This document shows, piece after piece, positions 45,804-55,442 of a stretch of DNA of 64,000 nucleotides (positions are counted from its first letter, which is position 1; every line of letters starts with the position of its first letter). Under the pieces are notes generated by a model. The model saw nothing but the letters and a program-made list of their open reading frames with translations. It had not been told where the DNA came from and made no database searches. The DNA is taken from NCBI GenBank assembly GCA_022823365.1, contig JAJDXG010000019.1, forward strand, positions 1 through 64,000, read 5' to 3'. A program made the translations under genes and the position numbers. Origin of the DNA: Gemmatimonadota bacterium. Lineage in GTDB: Bacteria > Gemmatimonadota > Gemmatimonadetes > Longimicrobiales > Gaopeijiaceae.

Positions 45804-47191
45804 GCCACGCGTCGTGGCCGGGCCGCCCGGGAGGCGGCCGGATCGTCGATGACCACCCGCCCCACCCCGCGGGCCAGCAGGCGGCGGACCCGGATGAAGA
45901 GCAGGATGGCCACCGCCCCCAGCCCGGCGGCCAGGCCCCACCACAGGCCGCGCGCGCCCATGTCCGCCCCGAAGGCGAGCGCGGCGCTGACCGGAATGCC
46001 GAACACCCAGAAGCCCAGCGCGTTGAAGATGAAGGGCGAGCGGGTGTCGCCCGCGCCGCGCAGCACCCCGGCGGCCACCGCCTGCAGGCCGTCCGCGACC
46101 TGGAAGATTCCCGCGATGGGAAGGAGCGCCACCGCCACCGCGAGCACCCCGGCGTCCGCCGTGTACACGCGGGCCAGCAACCCGGGCGCGCCCAGGAACA
46201 CGCACGCCGTCACCACCATGAACCCGCCGCCCAGCAGCGTTCCGGCTCCGGCCGCCCGCCGTGCTTCCACCATGTCCTCGCGGCCGACGGCGCGCCCAAC
46301 CAGCACCGCCGCCGCGCCCGCGATTCCCAGCGGCACCATGAAGGCGAGCGCCGCCAGGTTGAGCGCCACCTGGTGGCCGGCCATGGTCACGGTGCCCAGC
46401 CACCCCATCATCACGCCGATGAGCGAGAAGGCCCCGAACTCGAGCTGCTGCTGGAATCCCAGGGGCGTTCCGAGCCGGATCATGCGCCCCAGGGCGAAAA
46501 CATCGAACGCCTCTCGCCGGACGCGGGCCAGATAGGGCCTCACGACGCGCCATGAGAGGGCCAGGAGCAACGCGGCCATGAACCAGCGGGCTACGCTCGA
46601 TCCCCACGCCGATCCAACCGCGCCCATCTGCGGAAAGCCCAGGTTGCCGAAGATGAGCACCCAGTTGAGGAACACGTTCAGAAGGTTGGCGGCGACGATG
46701 GTCCACACCACGGGCGCCACCCGGCCCATGGCCTGCAGGCTCTGGCGCAACACCACGAAGGCGTAGAAGGGCAGCATCCCCGGGATGGAGCCGAAGATGT
46801 ACCCCGCGCCGACCGGCACCACTTCACCGGGCTGCCGCAGCCAGACGAACACCGAGCCGGAGGGCAGGAAGAGCAGCGATGCGATCAGCGCCAGAAAGAA
46901 CGTGAGCACGAAGCCGCGCTGGATGCCGCGCGCGACCGACTCGGCGTCATCCGCCCCCACGGCCTGCGCCACGATGGGATCGAGCGCCATCAGCATGCCG
47001 TTGCCGAAGACCGCGATGGTGTAGAAGTAGACGTTCCCGAGCGCCACGGCGGCCAGGTCGGTCGCGGACAGCCGGCCGACCATCATCGTGTCCACCACGC
47101 CCATGAACATCATCCCCACCTGCACCGTCACGATGGGCAGCGAGAGCCGCACCATGCTGGCCAGATGGGCCCGGCGGGGCATCAGGTCCAT
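45800..47191 (-). CDS. MATE family efflux transporter
   Basis: A 463-residue inner-membrane protein with about 12 TM helices in two similar halves, each carrying the MATE Met/Gly-rich pattern (MMFMGVVDTMMVGRLS, then FGAFSLIGVMMGWLG). Such transporters expel cationic drugs or metabolites using sodium or protons. First gene of the overlapping MATE-LonN-hydrolase run. ATG at 47191. Confidence 0.93.
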   Translation of the reverse strand: MDLMPRRAHLASMVRLSLPIVTVQVGMMFMGVVDTMMVGRLSATDLAAVALGNVYFYTIAVFGNGMLMALDPIVAQAVGADDAESVARGIQRGFVLTFFLALIASLLFLPSGSVFVWLRQPGEVVPVGAGYIFGSIPGMLPFYAFVVLRQSLQAMGRVAPVVWTIVAANLLNVFLNWVLIFGNLGFPQMGAVGSAWGSSVARWFMAALLLALSWRVVRPYLARVRREAFDVFALGRMIRLGTPLGFQQQLEFGAFSLIGVMMGWLGTVTMAGHQVALNLAALAFMVPLGIAGAAAVLVGRAVGREDMVEARRAAGAGTLLGGGFMVVTACVFLGAPGLLARVYTADAGVLAVAVALLPIAGIFQVADGLQAVAAGVLRGAGDTRSPFIFNALGFWVFGIPVSAALAFGADMGARGLWWGLAAGLGAVAILLFIRVRRLLARGVGRVVIDDPAASRAARPRRVA

Positions 47192-47257
47192 GAGGAGTCC
47201 CGGGGTCCGCGCGGCGGCGGGTGTGGCATGCGGGGCGAGGCTACCGGGAGCGGCGCC

Positions 47258-47752
47258 TCAGAAATCCAGCATCGAGTCATCGACGTCGCCGGGATCGTCC
47301 TCGATGCCCATGCGCGCGGCTTCCGCGGCACGGATCGGGCGGCGTCCGGAGAATCCTGCGTCCACTTCGTGCCACTGCGAGATGCGCGGCTCCCCGCGGC
47401 GCCAGCACAGGTAAACCCACCGCCCCTCGAACGTGGTCGGGAAGTCGAGCAGGCCGTGCTCCAGGCCTCCGGCCGGAAACCGGATGCCCCTCCCCAGGAT
47501 CTCCTCCTCGACGCAGCGGCGGATGCGCGCGCCCGCCCGCCCCACGCCTTCGCGATGCTTCAGGAACTCGGCGTGATCCGGGTTGGTCGGCGCCATGACC
47601 AGGCGTCCCCAGAGAGCTTCGAGAATCTTGAGCTGCTCGACGTGGCGCTCCAGGTCCTTGCGCGCACGGGCGAGGTCGGCCAGGACGGTCTCGAGCGCGG
47701 GCAGGAGTGCGTTGGCCTCGGCCAGGGTGAAGGCCCTGCGCGGGGATTTCAC
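47258..47752 (-). CDS. DUF2203 family protein
   Basis: A 164-residue cytosolic protein starting [13 protein letters not shown], with a coiled-coil-like stretch ([20 protein letters not shown]) and a C-terminal half containing [21 protein letters not shown] and ISQWHE, all typical of DUF2203. Function unknown. The GTG at 47752 has GGAGG and overlaps the stop of the small gene upstream as GTGA. Confidence 0.88.
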   Translation of the reverse strand: MKSPRRAFTLAEANALLPALETVLADLARARKDLERHVEQLKILEALWGRLVMAPTNPDHAEFLKHREGVGRAGARIRRCVEEEILGRGIRFPAGGLEHGLLDFPTTFEGRWVYLCWRRGEPRISQWHEVDAGFSGRRPIRAAEAARMGIEDDPGDVDDSMLDF

Positions 47753-47913
47753 CTGGCGCGCGCCTCCAGAGCCGCGAGTCGCCGCTCGATCTCCTCCAGC
47801 TTGTAGAGGATCATCACGTGCGTCTTCTTCGCGTCGATCCCGACAGGGCTGGCGTCGCTGGCAATCTCGCTGGCGATGCGCCGGTAGTCCTTTGCGGATG
47901 GCTGGCTGCTCAT
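47749..47913 (-). CDS. 54-residue hypothetical protein coupled to DUF2203
   Basis: A short protein, [17 protein letters not shown] followed by a hydrophilic middle and a C-terminal amphipathic helix ([20 protein letters not shown]) suited to coiled-coil pairing. The ATG at 47913 has GGGAG. Its stop overlaps the DUF2203 start, so the two products are probably made together and may interact. I do not recognise a named family. Confidence 0.7.
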   Translation of the reverse strand: MSSQPSAKDYRRIASEIASDASPVGIDAKKTHVMILYKLEEIERRLAALEARAR

Positions 47914-48119
47914 GCGTCGGCTCCCGTGGGTGTTGCCGCGAATCCTCGGGGAGAAGCGCCGGATTGGCAAGCCGGACATCGTCCCGGCGCCGACAGCCTG
48001 AGCGGCGCACCCGCAGTCGGGTTGGCGGATCGGCGCCCGCTGCGCGATCTTGCCCGAGCGACAGCGTTCGGCTCCGATACTTCGACTATTTCGATACCCC
48101 AGGGACGGCAGGCGGCCCG

Positions 48120-49607
48120 ATGAACGATATCACCCGCAGGGAATTCGTATCCGGGAGCGCCGCCCTGGCGATGGGCGCGACGGTGGTGCCCCGCCATGTG
48201 CTGGGCGGCCCCGGATACCAGGCGCCCAGCGACACCCTGGCGATCGCCATCGTGGGCGCGGGCGGAATGGGCGCCGAGAACGCCCAGGAACTCGGCAGCG
48301 AGCGCATCGTCGCCGTATGCGACGTCGATCACCGGCTGGTGGAGAACAAGGTCGAGGAGCGCTCGGTCGACCGTGACGGGAACCCGCGCGAACCCGGTGT
48401 GCGCTGGAAGGAGCAGTACGCCGCGGCGCGCAAGTACACCGACTTCCGCGTCATGCTTGAGCGGGAAGAGGAGGTCGACGCGGTGCTCGTTGCGACCCCG
48501 GACCACACCCACGCGGTCATCGCCGGGGCCGCCATGCGCGCGGGCAAGCACGTCTACGTGCAGAAGCCCCTGACCTGGTCGGTGCACGAGGCGCGCGAGC
48601 TGGGCCGGCTGGCGGAGTCGACCGGGGTCGTCACCCAGATGGGCAACCAGGGCCACTCGAACGACGAGGCGCGCCTGATCAACGAGTGGGTGCAGGCCGG
48701 AGTCATCGGCGTGGTGCGCGAGGTCCATGTGTGGACCAACCGCCCGATCTGGATGCAAGGGCTGCCGCGCCCGGCGGCGCTTCCCGACGACGCCAGCATT
48801 GCCGACCCCGACCGCTCGTGGTGGCCGGGCTCGGCGCAGGAGGCGGTCGCGGCGGGGCTGTGGGCCGACTTCAGGGCACCCGCGCACCTCCACTGGGACC
48901 TGTATCTCGGGCCGATCGCGCGCGAGGTCGCGTACCACCCGATGTACCATCCCTTCCACTGGCGCGGATGGGTCGACTTCGGGGTGGGGGCGCTCGGCGA
49001 CATGGGAGCGCATTTGATCGACCACCCGTTCTGGGCGCTCGACCTGGGGCTTCCCCACGCCATCGAGGCGACCTCCACCCCCTGGGGCGGCCCGGTGGAG
49101 GACCCGGTCTCGTATCCCGTCGCCACCAAGGTGCATTTCGAGTTCGGCCGTCGCGGCGTCCTGCCCCCCGTCGACATGCACTGGTACGACGGCGGGCTGA
49201 TGCCCAGGCGCCATCCGTGGCTCCCGGACGACGTGCCGCTGGATCGCGGCGGCGGCGTGCTCTTCGTGGGCGAGCGCGGGCTGCTGCTGCACGAGACCTA
49301 CGGCCGCAACCCGAAGGTGTATCCGGAGGAGTTGCAGGAGGAGGCGGACGCCGTGCCGCCGGGGTACGCGCGCGTAGAGGGCACCCACGAGATGAACTGG
49401 GCCGACGCCTGCAAGGGAATCGGCGAGGCGGTCTCCCCGTTTTCGTACGCGGCGCCGCTCACCGAGACCATGCTGCTGGGGCTGGTCGCGCTGCGCGCGG
49501 GCCAGGGGGAGCGCATCGAATACGACGCGGCCAGCATGCGTGTCACGAACCACGAGAAGGCCAACGAGTACCTGGTGCGCGAGTATCGGGAAGGATGGAG
49601 CATATGA
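48120..49607 (+). CDS. Tat-exported Gfo/Idh/MocA family oxidoreductase
   Basis: A 495-residue NAD(P)-dependent dehydrogenase-like protein. It begins with a twin-arginine signal ([20 protein letters not shown]). The Rossmann motif [10 protein letters not shown], the nucleotide-binding QKPLTW in place of EKP, and the catalytic-domain segment [11 protein letters not shown] follow. Exported Gfo/Idh proteins act with bound cofactor on sugars or glycosides. First gene of the 3-keto-sugar cluster; its stop overlaps the DUF1080 start as ATGA. The ribosome binding site is weak. Confidence 0.88.
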   Translation: MNDITRREFVSGSAALAMGATVVPRHVLGGPGYQAPSDTLAIAIVGAGGMGAENAQELGSERIVAVCDVDHRLVENKVEERSVDRDGNPREPGVRWKEQYAAARKYTDFRVMLEREEEVDAVLVATPDHTHAVIAGAAMRAGKHVYVQKPLTWSVHEARELGRLAESTGVVTQMGNQGHSNDEARLINEWVQAGVIGVVREVHVWTNRPIWMQGLPRPAALPDDASIADPDRSWWPGSAQEAVAAGLWADFRAPAHLHWDLYLGPIAREVAYHPMYHPFHWRGWVDFGVGALGDMGAHLIDHPFWALDLGLPHAIEATSTPWGGPVEDPVSYPVATKVHFEFGRRGVLPPVDMHWYDGGLMPRRHPWLPDDVPLDRGGGVLFVGERGLLLHETYGRNPKVYPEELQEEADAVPPGYARVEGTHEMNWADACKGIGEAVSPFSYAAPLTETMLLGLVALRAGQGERIEYDAASMRVTNHEKANEYLVREYREGWSI

Positions 49608-50335
49608 GAACTTTCGCAAGACAATGGCGCGGGGCGGTGCTTCGCTCCGCCCTGTGCGCGGTCCTCCTGGGCCTCTCCGTGTCTCCCGAACTCTCCGGCG
49701 CGCAGGAGCACAACGTACTCACCGCCGCCGAACGGGAGGCGGGGTGGCGGCTGCTCTTCGACGGGCGTTCGCTGGATGGCTGGCGGCGTTACGACGGCGC
49801 CCCGATGACGGGAGGCTGGGTCGTGGAGGACGGGGCGTTGGCCCATGTGCGCGGGGGACGCTCCATCATCACCGAAGACATCTTCGAGGACTTCGAGCTG
49901 GCGCTCGAGTGGAAGGTCGAGCCCGGAGGAAACTCGGGCATCTTCTACCGCGCGGCGCCGGGGGCCGAGGAGATCTTCCACAGCGCGCCGGAGCTGCAGG
50001 TGCTGGACGACGCGGAGCACGCCGACGGACGCAGCCCGCTCACCAGCGCGGGCGCCAACTACGCGCTGCACGGTGTTCCACGGGGGATCGTGCGTCCCGC
50101 GGAAGAGTGGAACCAGGTCCGGATTGTGGTGCGGGGAACCCACGTCCAACACTGGCTCAACGGTGAGAGGGTGGTGGAATACGAGCTGCACAGCGACGAC
50201 TGGAAGGCGAAGGTCGCCGCCAGCAAGTTCGTCGAGTGGCCGGAATACGGCCAGGCGGCGCGGGGGCACATCGGCCTTCAGGATCACGGAAACCGCGTCT
50301 GGTTCCGCAATATCAAGCTGCGGGAGATTCGATGA
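49604..50335 (+). CDS. DUF1080 (3-keto-disaccharide hydrolase domain) exported protein
   Basis: A 243-residue protein with a Sec signal peptide ending near SGAQ and one DUF1080 domain: [28 protein letters not shown], and a C-terminal [20 protein letters not shown]. Characterised members cleave glycosides already oxidised at C3. It is coupled to the Tat-exported dehydrogenase and would act in the periplasm. The ATG at 49604 is preferred; an ATG at 49595 is possible. Confidence 0.92.
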   Translation: MRTFARQWRGAVLRSALCAVLLGLSVSPELSGAQEHNVLTAAEREAGWRLLFDGRSLDGWRRYDGAPMTGGWVVEDGALAHVRGGRSIITEDIFEDFELALEWKVEPGGNSGIFYRAAPGAEEIFHSAPELQVLDDAEHADGRSPLTSAGANYALHGVPRGIVRPAEEWNQVRIVVRGTHVQHWLNGERVVEYELHSDDWKAKVAASKFVEWPEYGQAARGHIGLQDHGNRVWFRNIKLREIR

Positions 50336-50414
50336 TGGCCGGGAGTGAGCGCCTGACCGGGCGACCATCGCGCCTGGACGCAGCCGCGCTGGCGAGCAAG
50401 CCCAGGAGGGTCTC

Positions 50415-51356
50415 GTGACCGGCAAGGCCGCGGGAGGGATGCTGGACCGCCGCCGCTTTCTGGTGGCGCTTCCGGGGGCGGCCGTGGTGGCCGGCGGGCT
50501 GCCGGGGCTGGGCCGGGTGTGGGCTCGGACGGAGGGATGGTCTGTTGGGGCCCCAGGACATCCCGGCTCGGATAGCGGCGGGTCACAGGTGCCCAGCGCG
50601 ATCGGGCTCCAGCTCTACACGGTGCGCTCGGTGATGACCGGCGACCCGGGCGGCACCCTCGCGGCGATCGCCGAGATCGGCTACCAGGAGGTCGAGCTGG
50701 CGGGTCTGTACGGGATGTCCGCGCGGGAGATGAAGGCCCGGTTGGACGCGGTCGGGCTCGCTGCCACCTCGAGCCACCACTCGGTGCAGGAGGTGCGGGC
50801 CGGTTGGCAGGCGACCCTGGAGGCCGCCGTCGCGCTCGGCCAGCGCCTGGTGGTGGTGCCGGCCCTTCCGGCCGCCGAGCGCGACGGGGAGGCGCTGCGG
50901 CGGGTCGCGGACGACTTCAACCGGGCCGGTGAGGCCGCCCGCGCCGCCGGCCTCCGCTTCGGCTACCACAACCACGACTGGGAGATGCGCCCGGGCTCGG
51001 ACGGGGTGCGCCCCATCGACCTGCTGCTCGACCGCACCGACCCGGAGCTGGTCGACTGGCAGATGGACATCTTCTGGGTCGTGCACGGCGGCGCCGACCC
51101 CATGGCCGAACTGGACGCGCGCGCGGGCCGGGTGACCAGCGTCCACGTGAAGGATCGTACCGCCGCGGGCGACATGGTGGACGTGGGCGCGGGAGTGATC
51201 GACTTCCGTCCCGTGCTGGCGCGCGCCGGCGAACTGGGACTCCTCCACCAGTACGTGGAACACGACCAGCCCGGCGACCCGATCGAGAGTGTGCGCGCCA
51301 GCTACCGGGCACTCCGGGACATCGTGCCCTCCGCCCCGGAGGATCAATCGGCGTGA
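50415..51356 (+). CDS. Sugar phosphate isomerase/epimerase family protein with Tat-type signal
   Basis: A 313-residue TIM-barrel protein (AP endonuclease 2/xylose-isomerase-like). The N-terminus has DRRRFLVALPGAAVVAGG, a probable Tat signal. Metal-site candidates are EVELAG, GYHNHDWEM, DIFWVVHGG and HVKDRT. In 3-keto-glycoside pathways such proteins isomerise or eliminate keto sugars. The GTG at 50415 has AGGAGG. The stop overlaps the GMC start as GTGA. Confidence 0.87.
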   Translation: MTGKAAGGMLDRRRFLVALPGAAVVAGGLPGLGRVWARTEGWSVGAPGHPGSDSGGSQVPSAIGLQLYTVRSVMTGDPGGTLAAIAEIGYQEVELAGLYGMSAREMKARLDAVGLAATSSHHSVQEVRAGWQATLEAAVALGQRLVVVPALPAAERDGEALRRVADDFNRAGEAARAAGLRFGYHNHDWEMRPGSDGVRPIDLLLDRTDPELVDWQMDIFWVVHGGADPMAELDARAGRVTSVHVKDRTAAGDMVDVGAGVIDFRPVLARAGELGLLHQYVEHDQPGDPIESVRASYRALRDIVPSAPEDQSA

Positions 51357-53134
51357 GCTCACGCACCCAGGACAGCTACGACGCCATCGTGGTAGGCTCG
51401 GGCGCCGGGGGCGGCATGACCGCCTACGTGCTCGCCTGTTCGGGGCTCCGGGTGCTGATGCTCGAGGCGGGGCGGCACTACGACCCGGTCGCCGAGACCC
51501 CCATGTTCCACCTCCCTCGCGACGCGCCCCTGCGCGGGGGCGGCACCCGCCACAAGCCGTTCGGCTTCTACGACGCGACTGTCGACGGGGGCTGGGAGGT
51601 GCCGGGCGAGCCCTATTCGAGCGCCGAGGGAACCGACTTCCGCTGGTGGCGCGCGCGCATGCTGGGCGGACGCACCAACCACTGGGGCCGCATCTCGCTG
51701 CGCATGGGCGAGTACGACTTCAAGCCGTACTCCCGCGACGGGCTGGGCTTCGACTGGCCCCTCTCCTACGACGATCTCGCTCCCTGGTACGACAAGACCG
51801 AGGCCCTGATCGGCGTCTACGGCTCGAACGAGGGGCTGGAGAACACCCCCAACTCCTCCCCGGGCGTGCTGCTCCCGCCCCCGGCGCCCCGCGCCGAGGA
51901 GCTGCTGACCCGACACCACTGCGGTGATCTGGGCATCCCTGTCATCCCCGCCCACCTCGCAATCCTCACCCGGCGTCTCGACGCGGCCCGCATCGCGCGC
52001 ACCCTCTGGCCCGGCAACGCGCTGGCGCAGCGGGTGACCGAGGAATCCATGGCGGCGCGCGCGGCGTGCTTCTACGCGACCCCCTGCGGCCGCGGCTGCT
52101 CCATCAAGGCCAACTTCCAGACCCCGACCGTGCTGCTGCCCCCCGCCCTGGCTACCGGCAACCTGGACATCATCACCGACGCCATGGTGCGCGAGGTCAC
52201 CATCGACGCGCGCGGGCAGGCGGCCGGGGTGCACTACATCGACAGGAACACACGCCTGGACGAGCATGCCGGTGCCCGCGTGGTGGTGCTCGCGGCCAGC
52301 GCCTGCGAGTCGGCGCGCATCCTCCTCAACTCGAAGAGCTCGCTCCATCCTGACGGGCTGGGCAACGGCAGCGGTCTGGTCGGCAAGTACATCATGGACA
52401 CCGTCGGCGCGGGCGTCGGCGGCCAGATTCCCGCCCTTGAGAACATGCCCCCGCACAACGCGGACGGCGCCTCGGCGATGCACCTGTACATGCCCTGGTG
52501 GCTCTATCAGGAACAGGCAGGCGGGCAGCTCGACTTCGCGCGCGGCTATCATATCGAGTTCGGCGGCGGTCGGCGCATGCCCGGCTTCGGCTTCATGGGG
52601 GGGCTCGCGGAGCTCACCGGGGGCAGCTACGGACAGCGGCTGAAGGACGAGTGCCGCCGCTACTATGGTTCGTTCCTCTGGTTCGACGGGCGCGGCGAGA
52701 TGATCCCCAACGAGGATTCCTTCTGCGAGATCGATCCCGAGGGCGTGGACCGCTGGGGGATCCCGACCCTCAGGTTCAACTGGAAGTGGTCCTCACACGA
52801 GCTGAATCAGGCCCGGCACATGCAGCACACCTTCGCCGACATCATCCAGGCGATGGGCGGCCGCGTCACCAGCGACGTCCACGACGACGGAGCGCGCGCG
52901 ATCGCCGCCCCCGGCGTCATCATCCACGAAGTGGGGGGCGCGATGATGGGCGACGACCCGCGCACCTCCGTGCTCAACCAGTTCTGCCAGTCGTGGGAGG
53001 TCGACAACCTGTTCGTGACCGATGGGGGCTGCTTCGTGTCGAACGCGGACAAGAACCCGACCCTGTCGATTCTGGCGCTGGCGTGGCGCGCGTCGGACTA
53101 CATCGCGGAACAGTTGCGCACCCGGAGCCTGTGA
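51353..53134 (+). CDS. GMC family FAD-dependent oxidoreductase
   Basis: A 593-residue enzyme of the glucose-methanol-choline family. FAD motif VVGSGAGGGMTAYVLA with EAG, GGRTNHWGR, a Cys-rich segment CGRGCSIKANF, and the catalytic pair H525 (HEVGGAMMG) and N568 (NPTLSI). No signal peptide is visible. It is followed at once by a Tat-signal subunit 3, which could carry it through the membrane, as known for gluconate 2-dehydrogenase and glucoside 3-dehydrogenase. Likely C3 oxidation of sugars or glycosides. Confidence 0.92.
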   Translation: MSSRTQDSYDAIVVGSGAGGGMTAYVLACSGLRVLMLEAGRHYDPVAETPMFHLPRDAPLRGGGTRHKPFGFYDATVDGGWEVPGEPYSSAEGTDFRWWRARMLGGRTNHWGRISLRMGEYDFKPYSRDGLGFDWPLSYDDLAPWYDKTEALIGVYGSNEGLENTPNSSPGVLLPPPAPRAEELLTRHHCGDLGIPVIPAHLAILTRRLDAARIARTLWPGNALAQRVTEESMAARAACFYATPCGRGCSIKANFQTPTVLLPPALATGNLDIITDAMVREVTIDARGQAAGVHYIDRNTRLDEHAGARVVVLAASACESARILLNSKSSLHPDGLGNGSGLVGKYIMDTVGAGVGGQIPALENMPPHNADGASAMHLYMPWWLYQEQAGGQLDFARGYHIEFGGGRRMPGFGFMGGLAELTGGSYGQRLKDECRRYYGSFLWFDGRGEMIPNEDSFCEIDPEGVDRWGIPTLRFNWKWSSHELNQARHMQHTFADIIQAMGGRVTSDVHDDGARAIAAPGVIIHEVGGAMMGDDPRTSVLNQFCQSWEVDNLFVTDGGCFVSNADKNPTLSILALAWRASDYIAEQLRTRSL

Positions 53135-53925
53135 TGAGCGAAGAGCGGACGAAGGCGGAGGATCGGCGCGAACGGGTTTTGCCGATCGCCGAGGCGCGTG
53201 AAACGGGCCCGGATGCGCGCAGCATCGACCGCCGCCACGCCCTCAAGGTGATGGCGCTGGCCGCCGCCGCGCCCGGCCTTGCATCGTGCGGTCCCGGACC
53301 TGGTGGCGAAGCCGGGGCCGCGGGCGCATCCGCGGGAGCCGGGGGGATCCCCGCCGGCGGGACCCCCGGCCAGGTCACCAACCCCAACGCGCGCGGCGAC
53401 CTCTGGGATCCCGACCTCCTCTCCCCGGTGGTGCCGTGGCAGCGGACGCTGGAGCCCGGCGAACTGGAATCGCTGGCCGTGCTCTGCGACGTGATCCTGC
53501 CCGCCGACGACCGCTCTCCCTCCGCGAGCGAGGTGGGCGCCCACGACTTCATCGACGAATGGGTCAGCGCGCCCTACGAGGCCCTCCAGGAGGGCGGCGT
53601 GCTGATCCGGGGCGGGCTGGTGTGGCTCGACCGCGAAGCCCGCACGCGCTTCGGCAACGGCGCCCCGTCCGCAAGCGTGCGCTTCCGCGACCTCACGCCC
53701 GCGCAGCAGCAGGCCATCTGCGACGACATCTGCGACCCGGAGCGCGCGGAAGGCGGACCGTTCGAGGCCCCCTCCCTCTTCTTCGACCGGGTGCGCTACC
53801 TCACCCTCACCGCCTTCTGGACCACGGCAGAAGGCATGGACGACCTCCAGTACATCGGCAATACTCCCCTCACCCAATGGGATCCGCCGCCGCCCGAGGT
53901 GCTCCGGCACATCGGGCTCGCCTGA
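53134..53925 (+). CDS. Gluconate 2-dehydrogenase subunit 3-like Tat lipoprotein
   Basis: A 263-residue protein. The N-terminus has a twin arginine (DRRHALKVMALAAAAPGLASC), so both Tat export and lipid attachment are possible. After a Gly/Ala/Pro linker comes the subunit 3 domain: LAVLCDVILPADDRSPSASE, VHDFIDEWV-like region and GFWTTAEG-like end (FWTTAEGMDDLQYIGN). It overlaps the GMC stop by one base (TGATG) and is its expected small subunit. Confidence 0.9.
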   Translation: MSEERTKAEDRRERVLPIAEARETGPDARSIDRRHALKVMALAAAAPGLASCGPGPGGEAGAAGASAGAGGIPAGGTPGQVTNPNARGDLWDPDLLSPVVPWQRTLEPGELESLAVLCDVILPADDRSPSASEVGAHDFIDEWVSAPYEALQEGGVLIRGGLVWLDREARTRFGNGAPSASVRFRDLTPAQQQAICDDICDPERAEGGPFEAPSLFFDRVRYLTLTAFWTTAEGMDDLQYIGNTPLTQWDPPPPEVLRHIGLA

Positions 53926-53950
53926 CCGGCCCTTCCACCTGAACCACGCC

Positions 53951-55441
53951 ATGGCCCCATCCGACGACAACCCATCCGCCAACGCCGGACGCCTCTTCCG
54001 GGGCAGCTGCGTCGCCCTCATCGCGACTTCGGTTGCCTTCGCGACCGTGGGCGCCGTCATGCTCGACCTCAAGAACGAATTCGTGCTCACCAACGAGCAG
54101 GTGGGCTGGATCGGAGGCGCGGCGCTGTGGGGATTCGCGCTCTCCCAGGTGGTCTTCGCGCCGCTGGCCGACACCCTGGGCTTCCGCACCCTGCTGCGCA
54201 CGGCGTTCGCGGCCCATCTCATCGGCACGATCACGCTGATGCTCGGGGGGAGTTTCGCGTACCTCTTCACCGGCGCGCTGATCATCTCCATGGGAAACGG
54301 GCTGGTGGAAGCCGCGTGCAACCCCCTGGTGGCGGCGCTCTACCCGGGCAACAAGACCGTCAAGCTGAACAACTTCCACGTCTGGTTCCCCGGCGGAATC
54401 GTGCTGGGCGGGCTGGCCGCGTACGGGCTCGATCAACTGGCGGCTTCGTCGGCGGGACTGGAGGCCCTCGGGGAGTGGCGGGTGAAGATCGCGCTGATCG
54501 TCATCCCGACCCTGGTCTACGGCCACATGCTGCTGCGGGAGCGGTTCCCGCCCACGGAAGGGGTGCAGGCGGGCGTGTCGGTAGGGGAGATGTTCCGCGC
54601 GGCGCTCACCACGCCGTTCATGCTGCTCATGCTGTTCGCGATGACGATGACCGCGTCCATCGAGATCGGGCCCACCCGCTGGGTTCCGGCGGTGCTGGAG
54701 GCGGGCGGCATTCCAGGCATTCTGGTGCTGGTGTGGATCAACGGGCTGATGGCGGTGCTGCGCCACCGGGCCGGGACGGTCGTGCACCGGCTCTCGCCGC
54801 CGGGCGTGCTGCTGGTGTCGGCGGCCCTCTCCGGCGTCGGGCTGCTCGCCTTCAGCTACGCGTCCGGGACGGCGGCGGTGTTCCTCACCGCGACGGTCTT
54901 CGCCGTGGGCATCTGCTACATCTGGCCCACGATGCTGGGCGTGGTCTCGGAGCGGGTGCCGAAGAGCGGCGCGCTGGGGCTCGGACTGATGGGGGCGGTG
55001 GGGATGGCGACGACCGGGCTGGTGACCGCGCCCCAGATGGGCCGCGTCGCGGACGTGTACGCCCACGACCAGCTTCCGGTGGCGGAGGTGGTGGCGCTCT
55101 TCGAACGCGCCGACGGCGAGCTGGCGACCGTGCCGGGACCGGACGCGAGCGCCGCCCGCGCAGCGGCTGTCGAGGTGGTGGACGAGTACCAGGCGGCGGG
55201 CGCCCTGCCCTCCCCCGCCACGGCCAACGCGCTCCGGCAGATCATCGACTCCGGGGCGGACGAGGGGATCACCGGGGATGCGCAGGCGATCCTCGGTCCG
55301 GCGGACAACTTCGGCGGACGCATCTCCTTCCGCTACCTGGTGCCGCTGTGCGCCGTCCTCATGGTGATCTTCGCCGTGTTGCAGGCGCGCGCCCGACGGG
55401 AGGGCGGATACCGGGCGCGGCGGATCGCCGACGCGGCATGA
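53951..55441 (+). CDS. MFS sugar transporter, FucP-like
   Basis: A 496-residue major facilitator with about 12 TM helices, resembling the fucose/glucose permease branch: EAACNPLVAALYPGNKTVKLNNFHVWFPGG is characteristic. A hydrophilic Ala/Glu-rich loop (about 375-440) precedes the last helix. It would import the product of the periplasmic steps. ATG at 53951, 25 bases after the subunit 3 stop. Confidence 0.88.
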   Translation: MAPSDDNPSANAGRLFRGSCVALIATSVAFATVGAVMLDLKNEFVLTNEQVGWIGGAALWGFALSQVVFAPLADTLGFRTLLRTAFAAHLIGTITLMLGGSFAYLFTGALIISMGNGLVEAACNPLVAALYPGNKTVKLNNFHVWFPGGIVLGGLAAYGLDQLAASSAGLEALGEWRVKIALIVIPTLVYGHMLLRERFPPTEGVQAGVSVGEMFRAALTTPFMLLMLFAMTMTASIEIGPTRWVPAVLEAGGIPGILVLVWINGLMAVLRHRAGTVVHRLSPPGVLLVSAALSGVGLLAFSYASGTAAVFLTATVFAVGICYIWPTMLGVVSERVPKSGALGLGLMGAVGMATTGLVTAPQMGRVADVYAHDQLPVAEVVALFERADGELATVPGPDASAARAAAVEVVDEYQAAGALPSPATANALRQIIDSGADEGITGDAQAILGPADNFGGRISFRYLVPLCAVLMVIFAVLQARARREGGYRARRIADAA

Positions 55442-55442
55442 G

